Notes: a model not told the origin generated them from the letters alone. 64,000 nucleotides of DNA from Bacteroidales bacterium (GCA_015061055.1 SUXH01000003.1:1-64000), one strand, 5' to 3'. Positions 53,023 to 62,737 are shown, numbered from the stretch's first letter. Made by a program: numbers and translations.

Positions 53023-53733
53023 ATGGAAGAAAAATTGCGTATTCTATTATGCGAAGATGATGAAAATCTTGGCATGCTTTTAAGAGAATATTTACAAGCA
53101 AAAGGCTTTAATGCTGATTTGTTTGCAGACGGTGAAAGTGGCTACAAAGCCTTTTTGAAAGGTAAATATGATTTGTGTGTTCTTGATGTGATGATGCCTA
53201 AGAAAGATGGATTTGCATTGGCGCAAGAAATCAGAACTGTAAATGGTGAAGTGCCAATCATATTTTTGACGGCGAAATCATTAAAAGAAGATATTTTGGA
53301 AGGTTTTAAGATAGGTGCAGATGATTATATTACAAAACCTTTCAGTATGGAAGAATTAGTGTTCCGTATTGAAGCAATCTTGCGACGTGTTAAGGGTAAG
53401 AAAGGAAAAGAAATAACTATGTACAAAATAGGTAAATTTACTTTTGATACTCAAAAGCAAGTGTTATTGGTTGAAGATAAGGTAACTAAGTTAACAACAA
53501 AAGAATCGGAACTATTAAGTCTTTTGTGTGCGCATGTGAATGAAATACTTGAAAGAAATTTTGCTTTGAAAACAATATGGATTGACGACAACTATTTCAA
53601 TGCACGTAGTATGGATGTTTATATCACAAAATTGCGTAAGCACTTGAAGGATGATCCTTCTATTGAAATTATTAACATTCACGGAAAAGGATATAAATTA
53701 ATTTCTCCTGAAGTTGAAGCAAAGGCAAAGTAA
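53023..53733 (+). CDS. rprY: Response regulator, OmpR/PhoB family (RprY-like)
   Basis: A 236-residue regulator. The receiver domain (about 5-120) has the acidic pair EDD, the phosphorylated Asp in LCVLDVMMPKKDG, the Thr in FLTAKS and the Lys in DDYITKPFSMEEL. The winged-helix output domain spans about 138-230 (LTTKESELLSLLCAH, MDVYITKLRKHL, IHGKGYKL). The start and receiver sequence agree closely with Bacteroides RprY. A strong terminator follows. Confidence 0.92.
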   Translation: MEEKLRILLCEDDENLGMLLREYLQAKGFNADLFADGESGYKAFLKGKYDLCVLDVMMPKKDGFALAQEIRTVNGEVPIIFLTAKSLKEDILEGFKIGADDYITKPFSMEELVFRIEAILRRVKGKKGKEITMYKIGKFTFDTQKQVLLVEDKVTKLTTKESELLSLLCAHVNEILERNFALKTIWIDDNYFNARSMDVYITKLRKHLKDDPSIEIINIHGKGYKLISPEVEAKAK

Positions 53734-53752
53734 CCTAATTCTTTAAATTATA

Positions 53753-53790
53753 TAATGACATATCGCAAGATATGTCATTATTGTTTAATA
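53753..53790 (+). terminator. Terminator of the rprXY-like operon
   Basis: A perfect 12-bp stem (53753-53764 with 53769-53780) with a GCAA tetraloop, then a T-rich stretch (TTGTTTAATAATC). Confidence 0.8.
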
Positions 53791-53817
53791 ATCTTTTGTT
53801 AGGGACTATAATTAAGT

Positions 53818-53825
53818 TATCTTTG
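53818..53825 (+). promoter_or_regulatory. -7 promoter box for the plsC-like gene
   Basis: TATCTTTG; transcription would start near 53832, so the ATG at 53835 would be almost leaderless while the ATG at 53853 gets a 20-nt leader. Confidence 0.5.
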
Positions 53826-53852
53826 CAGTGTTAAATGTCAATATTTGAATTT

Positions 53853-54605
53853 ATGGTACTGATAAATTTATTATATAGTATTTATAAGTGGATATTTGCG
53901 TATCCAATATTAGTCGTTATCACAATTATTGTTACATTATTGATAACATTTGGTAGTCTTTTGTTTGGTAGCAAATGGTGGGGGTATTATCCTGCTTTAT
54001 TATGGGGAAAATGTTGGTGTTGGCTTCTATTTGTAAAGATAGAAGTGCGAGGTAGAGAGAATATTGATAAAGGTACGTCATATGTGTTTGTTGCAAATCA
54101 TCAAGGAGCTTACGATATATTCACAATATATGGCTATTTAGGTCATAATTTTAAGTGGATGATGAAAAAGAGTTTGGAAAAGATTCCATTTGTAGGAATG
54201 GCTTGCAGATATTCTGAGCAAATAATGGTAGATCGTTCATCACCAATGGCAATGGCACGCTCAGTAGTTGAAGCAAGGAAACGACTTTGTAATGGAATGT
54301 CACTCGTTGTATTTCCTGAAGGTACTCGCACCATAGATGGTAAAATGTTGCCATTTAAAAAAGGTGCTTTTAAGTTGGCTATGGATTTTAAATTACCATT
54401 GGTGCCGATTACGATAGATGGTGCGTATAAGATTCTGCCAAGGACATCGAAATTTGATGTTAAATATGGGAAAATTATTCTTACAATTCATCGTCCAATA
54501 ATGCCGAATACTGTAGGAAAAACAGATTTAACATTGGTGATGAAGGAAACTTATGATACTATACAGAGCGCATTACCAAAAGATTTACGTTCGTCGTCAG
54601 AGTGA
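53853..54605 (+). CDS. plsC: 1-acyl-sn-glycerol-3-phosphate acyltransferase
   Basis: A 250-residue membrane acyltransferase that makes phosphatidic acid from lysophosphatidic acid. The catalytic HxxxxD motif is in ANHQGAYDIF, the glycerol-phosphate-binding motif is FPEGTR, and an intervening block (KSLEKIPFVGMACRY) is typical. A hydrophobic N-terminal anchor (about 15-45) is present. The start at 53853 is preferred over 53835 because of promoter spacing, though both are in frame; the difference is six residues. Confidence 0.88.
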   Translation: MVLINLLYSIYKWIFAYPILVVITIIVTLLITFGSLLFGSKWWGYYPALLWGKCWCWLLFVKIEVRGRENIDKGTSYVFVANHQGAYDIFTIYGYLGHNFKWMMKKSLEKIPFVGMACRYSEQIMVDRSSPMAMARSVVEARKRLCNGMSLVVFPEGTRTIDGKMLPFKKGAFKLAMDFKLPLVPITIDGAYKILPRTSKFDVKYGKIILTIHRPIMPNTVGKTDLTLVMKETYDTIQSALPKDLRSSSE

Positions 54606-54694
54606 TAATAGCTATAAACTTCTGTTTTAGATACTTTTTAGCTGCGAATAGAAAAATATCTGTCTTGATACTTTTATTTTAAAGTAAAAAAGTG

Positions 54695-54702
54695 TACCTT
54701 TG
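54695..54702 (+). promoter_or_regulatory. -7 promoter box for tRNA-Gln
   Basis: TACCTTTG, 10 nt before the mature 5' end of the tRNA. Confidence 0.6.
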
Positions 54703-54712
54703 CACTCGATTT

Positions 54713-54783
54713 TGCCCAATGGTGTAATGGTAGCACGTCGGATTCTGGTTCCGCCTGTGAGGGTTCGAATCCTTCTTGGGCAA
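54713..54783 (+). tRNA. tRNA-Gln (anticodon CTG)
   Basis: A cloverleaf can be drawn: acceptor arms TGCCCAA and TTGGGCA, a D-arm with the GG pair in its loop (AATGGTAG), and a T-arm with GGTTCGAATCC. The anticodon loop TTCTGGT has CTG at 54745-54747, and the discriminator is A54783. The anticodon stem has one terminal mismatch, T27 opposite C43. No CCA is encoded. It sits directly upstream of rpsP. Confidence 0.9.
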
Positions 54784-54847
54784 CAAAATTACTGGGAACT
54801 TCGAGGAAGTTTCTGTTTTATTAACAAATTTAAACTATATTAAAAAA

Positions 54848-55396
54848 ATGGCAGTAAAAATTAGATTACAACGTCGCGGTCACAAAGACTACGCATTCTA
54901 CCCTATTGTAATCGCTGATAGCAGGGCACCACGTGATGGTAAATTTATTGAAAGGATTGGTTCTTATAACCCTAATACTAATCCTGCTACAATAAGTTTA
55001 AATTTTGAGAGAGCTTTGTATTGGCTAAATTGTGGTGCAATCCCAACAGACACAGTTCGTCGTATTCTTTCTTATGAAGGAGTATTGTTGATGAAACACC
55101 TTGAGGGTGGTGTAAAAAAAGGTGCATTCAGTGCTGAAGAAGCTCAAAAGCGATTTGACGCTTGGAAAAAGGAAAAGCTTGCAGCTATTGAAGCTAAGAA
55201 GAACAAATTATCAGATGAAAAGAATGCTGATAAGAAAGCTCGTCTTGAAGCAGAATCAGCAAGAAATGCTGCTAAGGCAGAAGCTGTTGCTCAAAAGAAA
55301 GCTGAATTGGCTAAGGCTGCTGCTGAAGCTGCTGCAGCAAATGCAACAGAGGAAGCTGGAGCTACAGAAGACGCTGCAACCGAAACTGCAGAATAA
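54848..55396 (+). CDS. rpsP: 30S ribosomal protein S16
   Basis: A 182-residue protein whose first 78 or so residues are canonical S16 ([20 protein letters not shown], then a [13 protein letters not shown] block). A C-terminal extension of about 100 residues rich in Ala, Lys and Glu follows, as seen in Bacteroidota S16. The start is the ATG at 54848; an upstream in-frame start would lie within the tRNA. S16 stabilises the 30S body. A strong bidirectional-looking terminator follows at 55421-55450. Confidence 0.95.
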   Translation: MAVKIRLQRRGHKDYAFYPIVIADSRAPRDGKFIERIGSYNPNTNPATISLNFERALYWLNCGAIPTDTVRRILSYEGVLLMKHLEGGVKKGAFSAEEAQKRFDAWKKEKLAAIEAKKNKLSDEKNADKKARLEAESARNAAKAEAVAQKKAELAKAAAEAAAANATEEAGATEDAATETAE

Positions 55397-55420
55397 TTTG
55401 TGTTTGGCAAATATTCGAAT

Positions 55421-55450
55421 AAAAAAATGCTCCAATTGGAGCATTTTTTT
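55421..55450 (+). terminator. Terminator after rpsP
   Basis: A palindrome with arms ATGCTCC and GGAGCAT around AATT, flanked by A7 on one side and a run of T on the other: a textbook intrinsic terminator that could act in both directions. Confidence 0.9.
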
Positions 55451-55684
55451 TACATAAATGTTTGATGTATTTAAACAAATCCACTCAAATATAATTCAGT
55501 TTTAATACGCTACAAAATTTTCAAATCAAAAAAGACGTACATACCCAATGGTCAATGCACGCCTTTTAGAATCACCAAAAGGTATTTTACCTATAACAAT
55601 ATATCGTGTGTGTACACAAAATTCAGACACATACAATTTTTACGATATGTTATACAGCATATTAATCATTTTTGCTATATTAAT
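55451..55684. other. Intergenic stretch, no feature seen
   Basis: About 230 bp of AT-rich sequence between the rpsP and galE terminators. The open frame running into galE on the plus strand is not considered a gene. Confidence 0.5.
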
Positions 55685-55712
55685 TAAAAAGCAACACATC
55701 AGTTGCTTTTTT
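55685..55712 (-). terminator. Terminator after galE
   Basis: A 10-bp stem with arms AAAAAGCAAC and GTTGCTTTTT around a 6-nt loop, immediately after the galE stop codon. The T tract follows on the minus strand and, by symmetry, also on the plus strand. Confidence 0.85.
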
Positions 55713-55714
55713 GA

Positions 55715-56749
55715 CTACATTATTCCTCTTTCGCGAAGTTTCAATTGCCAATTCCACGCAGTGCGCATAGTTTCTTCTACCGAAATTTCAGCTCTCCATC
55801 CAAGCACATCATTTGCTCTACTTGGATCTCCCCACACTTTTACAATATCACCGGCACGACGACCTACAATCTTATGTGGAACTTTAACACCATTCACTTT
55901 TTCAAAAGCATTGATTAATTCTAGCACGGAAACACCTTTACCTGTACCTAGATTATATACCTCCAACGCTTCACATTCCGGATTTTCAAGCATTCGGTTA
56001 AGAGCGCACACATGCGCTTTAGCCAAATCCACTACATTAATAAAGTCTCGGATACATGAACCATCCGGAGTATCATAATCATTTCCAAATACACTCAATT
56101 CCTTTCTCACCCCTATTGCTGCCTGTGTGAGAAAAGGTACTAAATTATTAGGCACTCCATTAGGCATTTCTCCTATTTCGGCTGATGGGTGTGCGCCAAC
56201 AGGATTAAAATATCGCAACAAAGTACTCTTAATCGTTGCTCCGGAAGCAATAAAATCTGCTATTACTTCTTCTGCAATTTGTTTAGTGTTTCCATAAGGT
56301 GATGTTGCTTTCTTTATTGGAGAGTTTTCTGTAACCGGATTAATATCAGGTTCTCCATATACAGTACATGACGAAGAAAATACAAATGCTTTCACATCAT
56401 ATATAGGCATCAACTCAAGCAGATTAAATAATGTGTTCAAATTGTTACGATAATATAAGATGGGCTTTTCTACCGATTCCCCTACTGCTTTACTTGCTGC
56501 AAAATTAATTATTCCTTTAATACCTGGATATGTCTCAAAAATTTGCTTCAAACAATCCATATCGGTACAATCACCTTTCACAAATTTAGGACGAATTCCT
56601 GAAATACGTTCAATGCCATCCAAAACATCTTCATTACTATTGGATAAATTATCAACAATAATAACTTCATATTCGGCAGATTGTAATTCAACCGTAGTAT
56701 GTGATCCAATATATCCGGTTCCTCCTGTTACCAAAATACGACCTTTCAT
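55715..56749 (-). CDS. galE: UDP-glucose 4-epimerase
   Basis: A 344-residue extended SDR. The NAD-binding motif GGTGYIG is at residues 8-14, the catalytic Ser/Thr region is FSSSCTVYGEP, the catalytic Tyr/Lys is YGNTKQ, and the substrate region RYFNPVGAHPSAEIGE is present. It interconverts UDP-glucose and UDP-galactose. The start is set at 56749 (MKGRILVTGG), not 56797: a -7 box TATATTTG (56775-56782, minus strand) lies between the two. Its stop is followed at once by a terminator. Confidence 0.94.
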   Translation of the reverse strand: MKGRILVTGGTGYIGSHTTVELQSAEYEVIIVDNLSNSNEDVLDGIERISGIRPKFVKGDCTDMDCLKQIFETYPGIKGIINFAASKAVGESVEKPILYYRNNLNTLFNLLELMPIYDVKAFVFSSSCTVYGEPDINPVTENSPIKKATSPYGNTKQIAEEVIADFIASGATIKSTLLRYFNPVGAHPSAEIGEMPNGVPNNLVPFLTQAAIGVRKELSVFGNDYDTPDGSCIRDFINVVDLAKAHVCALNRMLENPECEALEVYNLGTGKGVSVLELINAFEKVNGVKVPHKIVGRRAGDIVKVWGDPSRANDVLGWRAEISVEETMRTAWNWQLKLRERGIM

Positions 56750-56774
56750 ATTTTTATAATATTTATAATTATTG

Positions 56775-56782
56775 CAAATATA
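56775..56782 (-). promoter_or_regulatory. -7 promoter box for galE
   Basis: TATATTTG on the minus strand, 25 nt before the galE start. Confidence 0.5.
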
Positions 56783-56845
56783 CATATTGTTTACCATTAT
56801 TGCAAATTAACATTCATTTGATTTGTATTTGCAAAGCCTTTACAC

Positions 56846-56853
56846 TATCTTTG
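56846..56853 (+). promoter_or_regulatory. -7 promoter box for metF
   Basis: TATCTTTG, 18 nt before the metF start at 56872; it places any upstream in-frame ATG outside the transcript. Confidence 0.55.
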
Positions 56854-56871
56854 TTTAAATTTTTTTTGAAT

Positions 56872-57831
56872 ATGAAAATCTCAGAATGTATCACATCACA
56901 TCCCGGGAAAACTGGTTTCTCCTTTGAAGTACTACCTCCTTTGAAAGGTAAAAGTATAGAGCACCTGTTTAAAAATATTGAGAGTTTGAAGGAATTTGAC
57001 CCTCTATATATAAACATAACTACTCATCGTAGTGAAATGGTATTTAAAAGTACAGCCGATGGGTTATATCAACGTGTATCTGAACGCAGCCGTCCTGGGA
57101 CAGTTGCTGTTGCCGCAGCTATACAGCAAAAATACGGAATTACGGCTGTACCTCACATAATATGCAGTGGTTTTACCAAAACAGAAACCGAACATGCGCT
57201 TATTGATCTTAATTTTCTTGGTATCAACAATCTCCTTGTTCTACGAGGTGATAAGGCTAAACACGAGAATCGTTTCATTCCAGAGCCAAACGGTCATATG
57301 CACGCCACAGAACTTGCGGAGCAGATAAACTCTTTTAACAACGGATATTTTGTGGATGGAACGCAAATGGATATTACAAACAATAATCGGTTTTCATATG
57401 GCGTTGCCGGCTATCCAGAAAAACACGAAGAAGCTCCTAATATGGATTTGGATTTAAAAATGTTAAAGCATAAAGTGGATATGGGGGCAGATTATATTGT
57501 AACACAAATGTTTTTTGATAATCAAAAATATTTTGATTTCGTAAAAAAATGCAAAGAGATGGGTATCAATGTACCTATAATTCCGGCGATTAAACCTATT
57601 GTGAATCGTAATCAGCTAACTATTTTGCCTAAAATATTTCATGTAGATCTTCCGAGTGAACTTGCTATAGCTCTAAACGAATGTAAAGATGATAATGCAG
57701 CAAAGCAAATTGGAGTTGAATGGTGTACATTGCAAGCCAAAGAACTTATTGCCTCCGGAGTTCATAGCATCCATTTTTATTCACACAATGCGACAGAAAG
57801 TGTTAAACAAATTGCAACAGAAATCTATTAA
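56872..57831 (+). CDS. metF: Methylenetetrahydrofolate reductase
   Basis: A 319-residue FAD enzyme that reduces 5,10-methylene-THF to 5-methyl-THF for methionine synthesis. Motifs are FSFEVLPPLKGK near the start, HIICSGFTKTETEHAL, LLVLRGDKAKH, YPEKHEEAPNMDLDLKMLKHKVDMGADY and TQMFFDNQKYFDFV. The ORF starts at 56872; the longer frame to 56701 runs through the promoter and galE leader and is rejected. The delta-prime-like gene follows after a single base. Confidence 0.95.
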   Translation: MKISECITSHPGKTGFSFEVLPPLKGKSIEHLFKNIESLKEFDPLYINITTHRSEMVFKSTADGLYQRVSERSRPGTVAVAAAIQQKYGITAVPHIICSGFTKTETEHALIDLNFLGINNLLVLRGDKAKHENRFIPEPNGHMHATELAEQINSFNNGYFVDGTQMDITNNNRFSYGVAGYPEKHEEAPNMDLDLKMLKHKVDMGADYIVTQMFFDNQKYFDFVKKCKEMGINVPIIPAIKPIVNRNQLTILPKIFHVDLPSELAIALNECKDDNAAKQIGVEWCTLQAKELIASGVHSIHFYSHNATESVKQIATEIY

Positions 57832-57832
57832 A

Positions 57833-58966
57833 ATGAAATTTAAAGAAGTAATAGGACAAAATAGCGCAAAAGAGCGTATTGTGCGCATGATTGACAAAGA
57901 TGAAATACCGCATGCTATTCTCTTGCATGGTGAACAGGGTATACCAAAGTTGGCTCTTGCTCGAGCTATGGCTCAATATATACATTGTGAAAATCGTCAC
58001 AATGGTGATTCATGTGGTATGTGCCCGTCATGCCTACAACATCAATCATTTAATCATGGAGATACGTTTTTTTCTTATCCTATAGTTAAGAAGAAATCGG
58101 TTGAAGCGAAATTAGCCTGTTCAGATGATTATAGTCGTGAGTGGACCGAATTTCTTACAGCCAATCCATTGGTGGAAGATTATGAAAAATGGCTTGAGAC
58201 AATGAAAAGTGAAAATGCTCAACCTATAATGTATGTAGGTGAAAGCGCAAGTATTGTTCACAAGATGTCGCTATCTTCAATGACATCAAAATATAAGGTT
58301 CTCATTATGTGGCTGCCAGAAAAGATGAATGCGAATTGCGCTAATAAACTACTAAAGCTAATAGAAGAGCCATCAAGTGATTCACTTTTTATATTTGTTA
58401 GTAATAATGTAAATGATGTATTACCAACTATTTATTCAAGAACTCAAAGAATAGAACTAAAACGTCTTACTCTTGAAGAAGTAGCGTGTTATATTCAAAC
58501 TAAATATGGACTCACTGAACAAGATGCTATTTCAATTGCTGCAACGTCTGAAGGAAATGTGCTTCAAGCTGAAATGAATCTTGCATACGAAAGTGAAAAT
58601 AAAGAGTTTCTAAAAGATTTTATTCAATTGATGCGACTTGCATATTCAAGAGATTTAAAACAATTGAAAGTATGGTCGGAGCGTATATTTAATTATAAGA
58701 GAGAGAAAATTCGACGATTTTTGACATATTCTTGTAGAATGTTGCGTGAAAACTTCATATATAATTTAGGAGAGTGTAAACTTAATTATATGACTAAACA
58801 AGAAGAGGAATTTAGTGTAAAGTTCTCCCCTTTTATAAATGAAGTGAATGTGATAAAAATGCTAGACGAGTTTAACAAGGCCGAAATTGATATCGCTGGA
58901 AATGGTAATGGAAAAATAATTTTATTTGATTTAGCAATTAGAATAACAATCTTAATTAAACGTTAG
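57833..58966 (+). CDS. holB: DNA polymerase III delta-prime-like clamp-loader subunit
   Basis: A 377-residue AAA+ family protein. The N-terminus (FKEVIGQNSAKERIVRMI, then IPHAILLHGEQGIPKLALA) aligns with delta-prime. The Walker A-like loop reads GEQGIPKL, with Pro in place of the second Gly and Leu instead of Ser/Thr after Lys, so ATP hydrolysis is unlikely, as for other delta-prime subunits. A zinc-like cysteine cluster CGMCPSCLQHQ follows at about residue 62. It starts one base after metF and is followed by the AddB-like gene with a 1-bp gap. Confidence 0.85.
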   Translation: MKFKEVIGQNSAKERIVRMIDKDEIPHAILLHGEQGIPKLALARAMAQYIHCENRHNGDSCGMCPSCLQHQSFNHGDTFFSYPIVKKKSVEAKLACSDDYSREWTEFLTANPLVEDYEKWLETMKSENAQPIMYVGESASIVHKMSLSSMTSKYKVLIMWLPEKMNANCANKLLKLIEEPSSDSLFIFVSNNVNDVLPTIYSRTQRIELKRLTLEEVACYIQTKYGLTEQDAISIAATSEGNVLQAEMNLAYESENKEFLKDFIQLMRLAYSRDLKQLKVWSERIFNYKREKIRRFLTYSCRMLRENFIYNLGECKLNYMTKQEEEFSVKFSPFINEVNVIKMLDEFNKAEIDIAGNGNGKIILFDLAIRITILIKR

Positions 58967-58967
58967 A

Positions 58968-61904
58968 ATGCAATTAGGAGAACATTTTTTGCATAAAATT
59001 GCAGAAACATTTTTGAATAATATAGGAAATGAATTAAGAGAATATTGTTTCGTATTCCCGAATAGAAGAAGTGGCCTATTTTTTCAAAAATATTTAAAAG
59101 AATCCACACGTTGTGCTCTGATTATGCCTGGTATTACAACAATCTCTGAATTTGTAAGTGAGATTGCATGTAAAAATGAATGTGGTAGAATAGAATTAAT
59201 GCTTGATTTGTATGCCGAATACATTAAGATTGCTAAAAATAATGTGGAAAGTTTTGATGAATTCTCTTATTGGGGCGAAATCATATTGAACGACTTTAAT
59301 GATATAGATTTATATATGATAAACCCTGATGAAATGTTCCAAAATATAAAGGAGTACAATGAGATTGGAACAGATTTTTTAGATGAAAATCAGAAAGCTA
59401 CAATAATAGAATATTTTGGGGAAAACTTTAAGGATAATAAATTTGATAAAGAGCAATTCTGGAAACATACAAGAAGTTATTCAAATGAGAGTGGAAATAC
59501 ACAACAATATTTTAAATTGTGGGAACTATTAAGGCCTTTATATAATAATTTTAATCAACGACTTGAAAAAAAAGGTGTTGCATATACCGGAAAATTATAT
59601 AGAGATGCTGCTGAAAAATTAAAAAACATTGGTCAGGAAGATTTAGGTTTTAAACAATATGTTTTTGTTGGCTTTAATGTTTTGTCTACGTCAGAAATAA
59701 AAATTTTTGAGGCGTTAAAAGATAAAAAGATTGGTGATTTTTATTGGGATATGAATTCGCCGGCATTGCGTGATACAAATAATAAAGCAACACGTTTTAT
59801 AAGATTAAATTCGACTCGATTCAAATCAAAATTTGATTTGAAAGAAATGACAAACAAACAATTCCCAAATATCTCGGTAAAAGCAATACCCAGCAATGTG
59901 GGACAAGTAAAATATGCCTCTTGTATTATTAATAAACTTGTGGATATCGGTAAAGTTGATGATAAACATAATTTGATTGATACTGCAGTTGTGTTGCCTG
60001 ATGAAAATCTATTTATACCATTGTCGGGGTCGATTGACAAGCAAAATAGAAAAACAAACATAACATTAGGTTTCCCTTTAAAGAAATCATTGACTTCAGT
60101 ACTTTTGTCGTTAGTGGCAAAGTTGCATCGCCAATCACGAAAGATTAATGGTGAATGTTGTTTTTATGTGGAAGATTTGAAGGAATTGCTATCACATCCT
60201 TTTTTGAAATTAACAGCACAAAAATACACGAAAAATTTATTTAAAGAATTAGGTAAGAATAGAACATATTATGTGAGTCATAAATTATTACAAAAACAAT
60301 GTGATATATTTAAAATATTATTTAACCCCATAGAGGAAAAAAATGTGTCGGGGTTGATTGAATACGTTCAATCAATGATGGGATATATAGAAAAAAATGT
60401 TGTGCCTGCATTTGACGAGAAAGATGGTAATATAGTTGAACGTAGTTGCGCTTTAAAGTATATTGAATTGTTTAATACATTAATAGGTTTAATAGGTAAG
60501 TATGATTTTGAATTTAGTGATTCTACGTTCTTCTATTTGATAGATAGATTTGTATCGAGTCAGACGATATCTATGCAAGGTGAACCACTTGAAGGTTTGC
60601 AAATAATGGGTGTTCTTGAAACGAGATGTTTGGATTTTAGAAACATCATTATTCTTTCAATGAATGAAAGGGTTTTCCCTCGCAAGCATTTTACAAGGAG
60701 TTTTATTCCATATACTCTTCGAAAAGGTTATGGAATGTCAACTATTGAGCATCAAGAATCAATGTATGCATATTATTTTTATAGAATGATAAGCAGGGCT
60801 GAGAATGTGTTTTTGCTATATGATGCTCGAACTTCAGGTTTGGGGTCAGGAGACCCTTCTCGATACATTCAACAATTATGTCGTGTATATAATAGACAAA
60901 GTAAAATTGATTATGTAACTCATAATATTTACACTTCGGATAATGTTGCTATATCTGTAAAGAAAACCAAGCGAGTAATGGATCGTTTGGCTGAATATCA
61001 AAAAGGAGGAAAACGAAGTCTGTCAGCGAGTGCAATTAATTCATATATTATATGTCCGTTAAAATTCTATTTCGAGAAGGTTGAACATTTACGTGTAGAT
61101 GATCCGATAAATGAGTTTATTGATGCAAGTACTTTCGGAACAATTATACACGATATAATGAAACGTGCATATGAAAATGCAGAGAAAAATATAAATGATG
61201 AAAGAGTAATTACCAAATCATACATAGAATCATTAGAAAAAGATAATTGCTGTAAACTTGATAGAATAATAACACACGTCGTAAATGATATATATAACAA
61301 TAAAGGAAAAACGTGCGATGACCAATTGGATGGTATTGGTTATATGTTGCACGATGTAATAAAATTTTATATAAAAGAGATTTTTAAGAAAGATAAAAAG
61401 CAAGAATTCATATACTTACAAGGAGAAAAAGAGGAGTCAGCGTATTGGGAAACTATGGGAATTAATTTCAAACAATACATTGACCGCTTGGACCGAATTG
61501 ACACAAATGGTAAATCCTATTATCGTATAGTTGATTATAAAACCGGGAAAGATAGTACTATAATTAATATGGTAGAAGGTAAAATGTGTTTGACTGCTGA
61601 ATCAAAAGCTATAAATCAAGTGTTGATGTATTGTCATTTTTATAGTTATATTCATAATAAGGATTTACATATAAAACCCGAAATTTATATTGTTCGTAAT
61701 ATGAGTGATGCTGAAGTTATGGTAAATGAAAATAATGCAAGAAAGAAAAATGTGATATTAGATTATCGGGATTACTCAGAGGAATTTCTGATGCCATTAA
61801 AAGAAATTATAGCTAAAATCTTTGATAAAAATGAACCATTTACACAATGTAGTGATACTACGAGATGTGAATATTGTAAATTTAAAGAATTTTGTGCAAG
61901 ATAA
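58968..61904 (+). CDS. AddB-like PD-(D/E)XK nuclease of recombinational repair
   Basis: A 978-residue protein resembling AddB: an N-terminal inactive helicase-like part (FVFPNRRSGLFFQKYL, where a P-loop would be), a middle region (LQIMGVLETRCLDFRNIIILSMNERVFP), and a C-terminal nuclease domain with DYKTGK (about 845) and the four cysteines of a 4Fe-4S site (one before, three in the C-terminal RCEYCKFKEFC). AddB with AddA processes double-strand breaks. No AddA gene is adjacent in the window. It is the last gene of the metF-holB transcript. Confidence 0.85.
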   Translation: MQLGEHFLHKIAETFLNNIGNELREYCFVFPNRRSGLFFQKYLKESTRCALIMPGITTISEFVSEIACKNECGRIELMLDLYAEYIKIAKNNVESFDEFSYWGEIILNDFNDIDLYMINPDEMFQNIKEYNEIGTDFLDENQKATIIEYFGENFKDNKFDKEQFWKHTRSYSNESGNTQQYFKLWELLRPLYNNFNQRLEKKGVAYTGKLYRDAAEKLKNIGQEDLGFKQYVFVGFNVLSTSEIKIFEALKDKKIGDFYWDMNSPALRDTNNKATRFIRLNSTRFKSKFDLKEMTNKQFPNISVKAIPSNVGQVKYASCIINKLVDIGKVDDKHNLIDTAVVLPDENLFIPLSGSIDKQNRKTNITLGFPLKKSLTSVLLSLVAKLHRQSRKINGECCFYVEDLKELLSHPFLKLTAQKYTKNLFKELGKNRTYYVSHKLLQKQCDIFKILFNPIEEKNVSGLIEYVQSMMGYIEKNVVPAFDEKDGNIVERSCALKYIELFNTLIGLIGKYDFEFSDSTFFYLIDRFVSSQTISMQGEPLEGLQIMGVLETRCLDFRNIIILSMNERVFPRKHFTRSFIPYTLRKGYGMSTIEHQESMYAYYFYRMISRAENVFLLYDARTSGLGSGDPSRYIQQLCRVYNRQSKIDYVTHNIYTSDNVAISVKKTKRVMDRLAEYQKGGKRSLSASAINSYIICPLKFYFEKVEHLRVDDPINEFIDASTFGTIIHDIMKRAYENAEKNINDERVITKSYIESLEKDNCCKLDRIITHVVNDIYNNKGKTCDDQLDGIGYMLHDVIKFYIKEIFKKDKKQEFIYLQGEKEESAYWETMGINFKQYIDRLDRIDTNGKSYYRIVDYKTGKDSTIINMVEGKMCLTAESKAINQVLMYCHFYSYIHNKDLHIKPEIYIVRNMSDAEVMVNENNARKKNVILDYRDYSEEFLMPLKEIIAKIFDKNEPFTQCSDTTRCEYCKFKEFCAR

Positions 61905-61961
61905 ACTTAAAATTGAGCGATTAGAGTATCTTAGATTATTGGTTATATTAAAAAAATATTG

Positions 61962-61969
61962 TACCTTTG
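61962..61969 (+). promoter_or_regulatory. -7 promoter box for rplY
   Basis: TACCTTTG, 76 nt before the rplY start codon, so the leader is about 70 nt long. Confidence 0.6.
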
Positions 61970-62044
61970 CACCGCTTTTTAAGAATACCGTGTGATGGGA
62001 AATTAGGAGCAACTTAATTTTGAGTAACACAAACAAAAACAAAA

Positions 62045-62728
62045 ATGAAGACATTTAATTTGACAGCAGAGCCAAGAATGGCTCTTGGAAAGAAAGCTAC
62101 AAAAGCTTTGCGTAAAGAAGGACTTGTTCCTGTAGTGCTTAATGGTGGTGAAGTTGTATCACTTCCTTATGAAGGTGCATTGGAAAATGGTGCAAAATTG
62201 GTTGTACTTCCAGGTAAGAAAATTGCTGGAGGTAAGCATGCAGAAAGTGATAAGGGTATTTTATCAACTGATTTGGTTGTTAAGATGTCAGATGTACGTA
62301 AGTTGATTTATACACCGGAAATATTTGTTATTGAATTGAATATTAATGGTACTATAAAAAAGGCAGTATTGAAGGATCTTCAATTCCATCCTGTAACTGA
62401 CGAAGTACTTCACATTGATTTGTTGGAAGTTTATGATAACAAGCCTGTTGTTATGGAAGTTCCAGTTAAGATAGAAGGTCACGCAGCTGGTGTTAAAGCC
62501 GGTGGTAAGTTGACATTATCAATGAAGAAGCTTAAAGTTAAAGCTCTTTATTCTCAAATGCCAGAACGCATTGTTGTTAATGTAGACAATTTGGAACTTG
62601 GTAAAACACTTAAGATTGGTGATTTGAGTTACGAAGGTCTTGAATTAATGAATGCTAAGAATGCAGTTGTATGTGCAGTACAATTGACACGTGCTGCTCG
62701 TGGTGCTCAAGCAAATGCACAAAAATAA
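62045..62728 (+). CDS. rplY: 50S ribosomal protein L25/general stress protein Ctc
   Basis: A 227-residue L25 of the long Ctc type that binds 5S rRNA. The N-terminal L25 domain (about 1-95, beginning FNLTAEPRMALGKKATKALRKEG) is followed by the Ctc C-terminal domain (ISLKxxx-like VKIEGHAAGVKAGGKLTLSM). It heads a set of translation genes: pth 9 nt downstream and an S4-domain protein 9 nt after that, probably one operon. Confidence 0.94.
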   Translation: MKTFNLTAEPRMALGKKATKALRKEGLVPVVLNGGEVVSLPYEGALENGAKLVVLPGKKIAGGKHAESDKGILSTDLVVKMSDVRKLIYTPEIFVIELNINGTIKKAVLKDLQFHPVTDEVLHIDLLEVYDNKPVVMEVPVKIEGHAAGVKAGGKLTLSMKKLKVKALYSQMPERIVVNVDNLELGKTLKIGDLSYEGLELMNAKNAVVCAVQLTRAARGAQANAQK

Positions 62729-62737
62729 GACTAACAA

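Noticed and set aside
54776..54847. N-terminal extension of S16 running back into the tRNA
   Set aside because: The extension is not S16-like, and the standard S16 start is the ATG at 54848.
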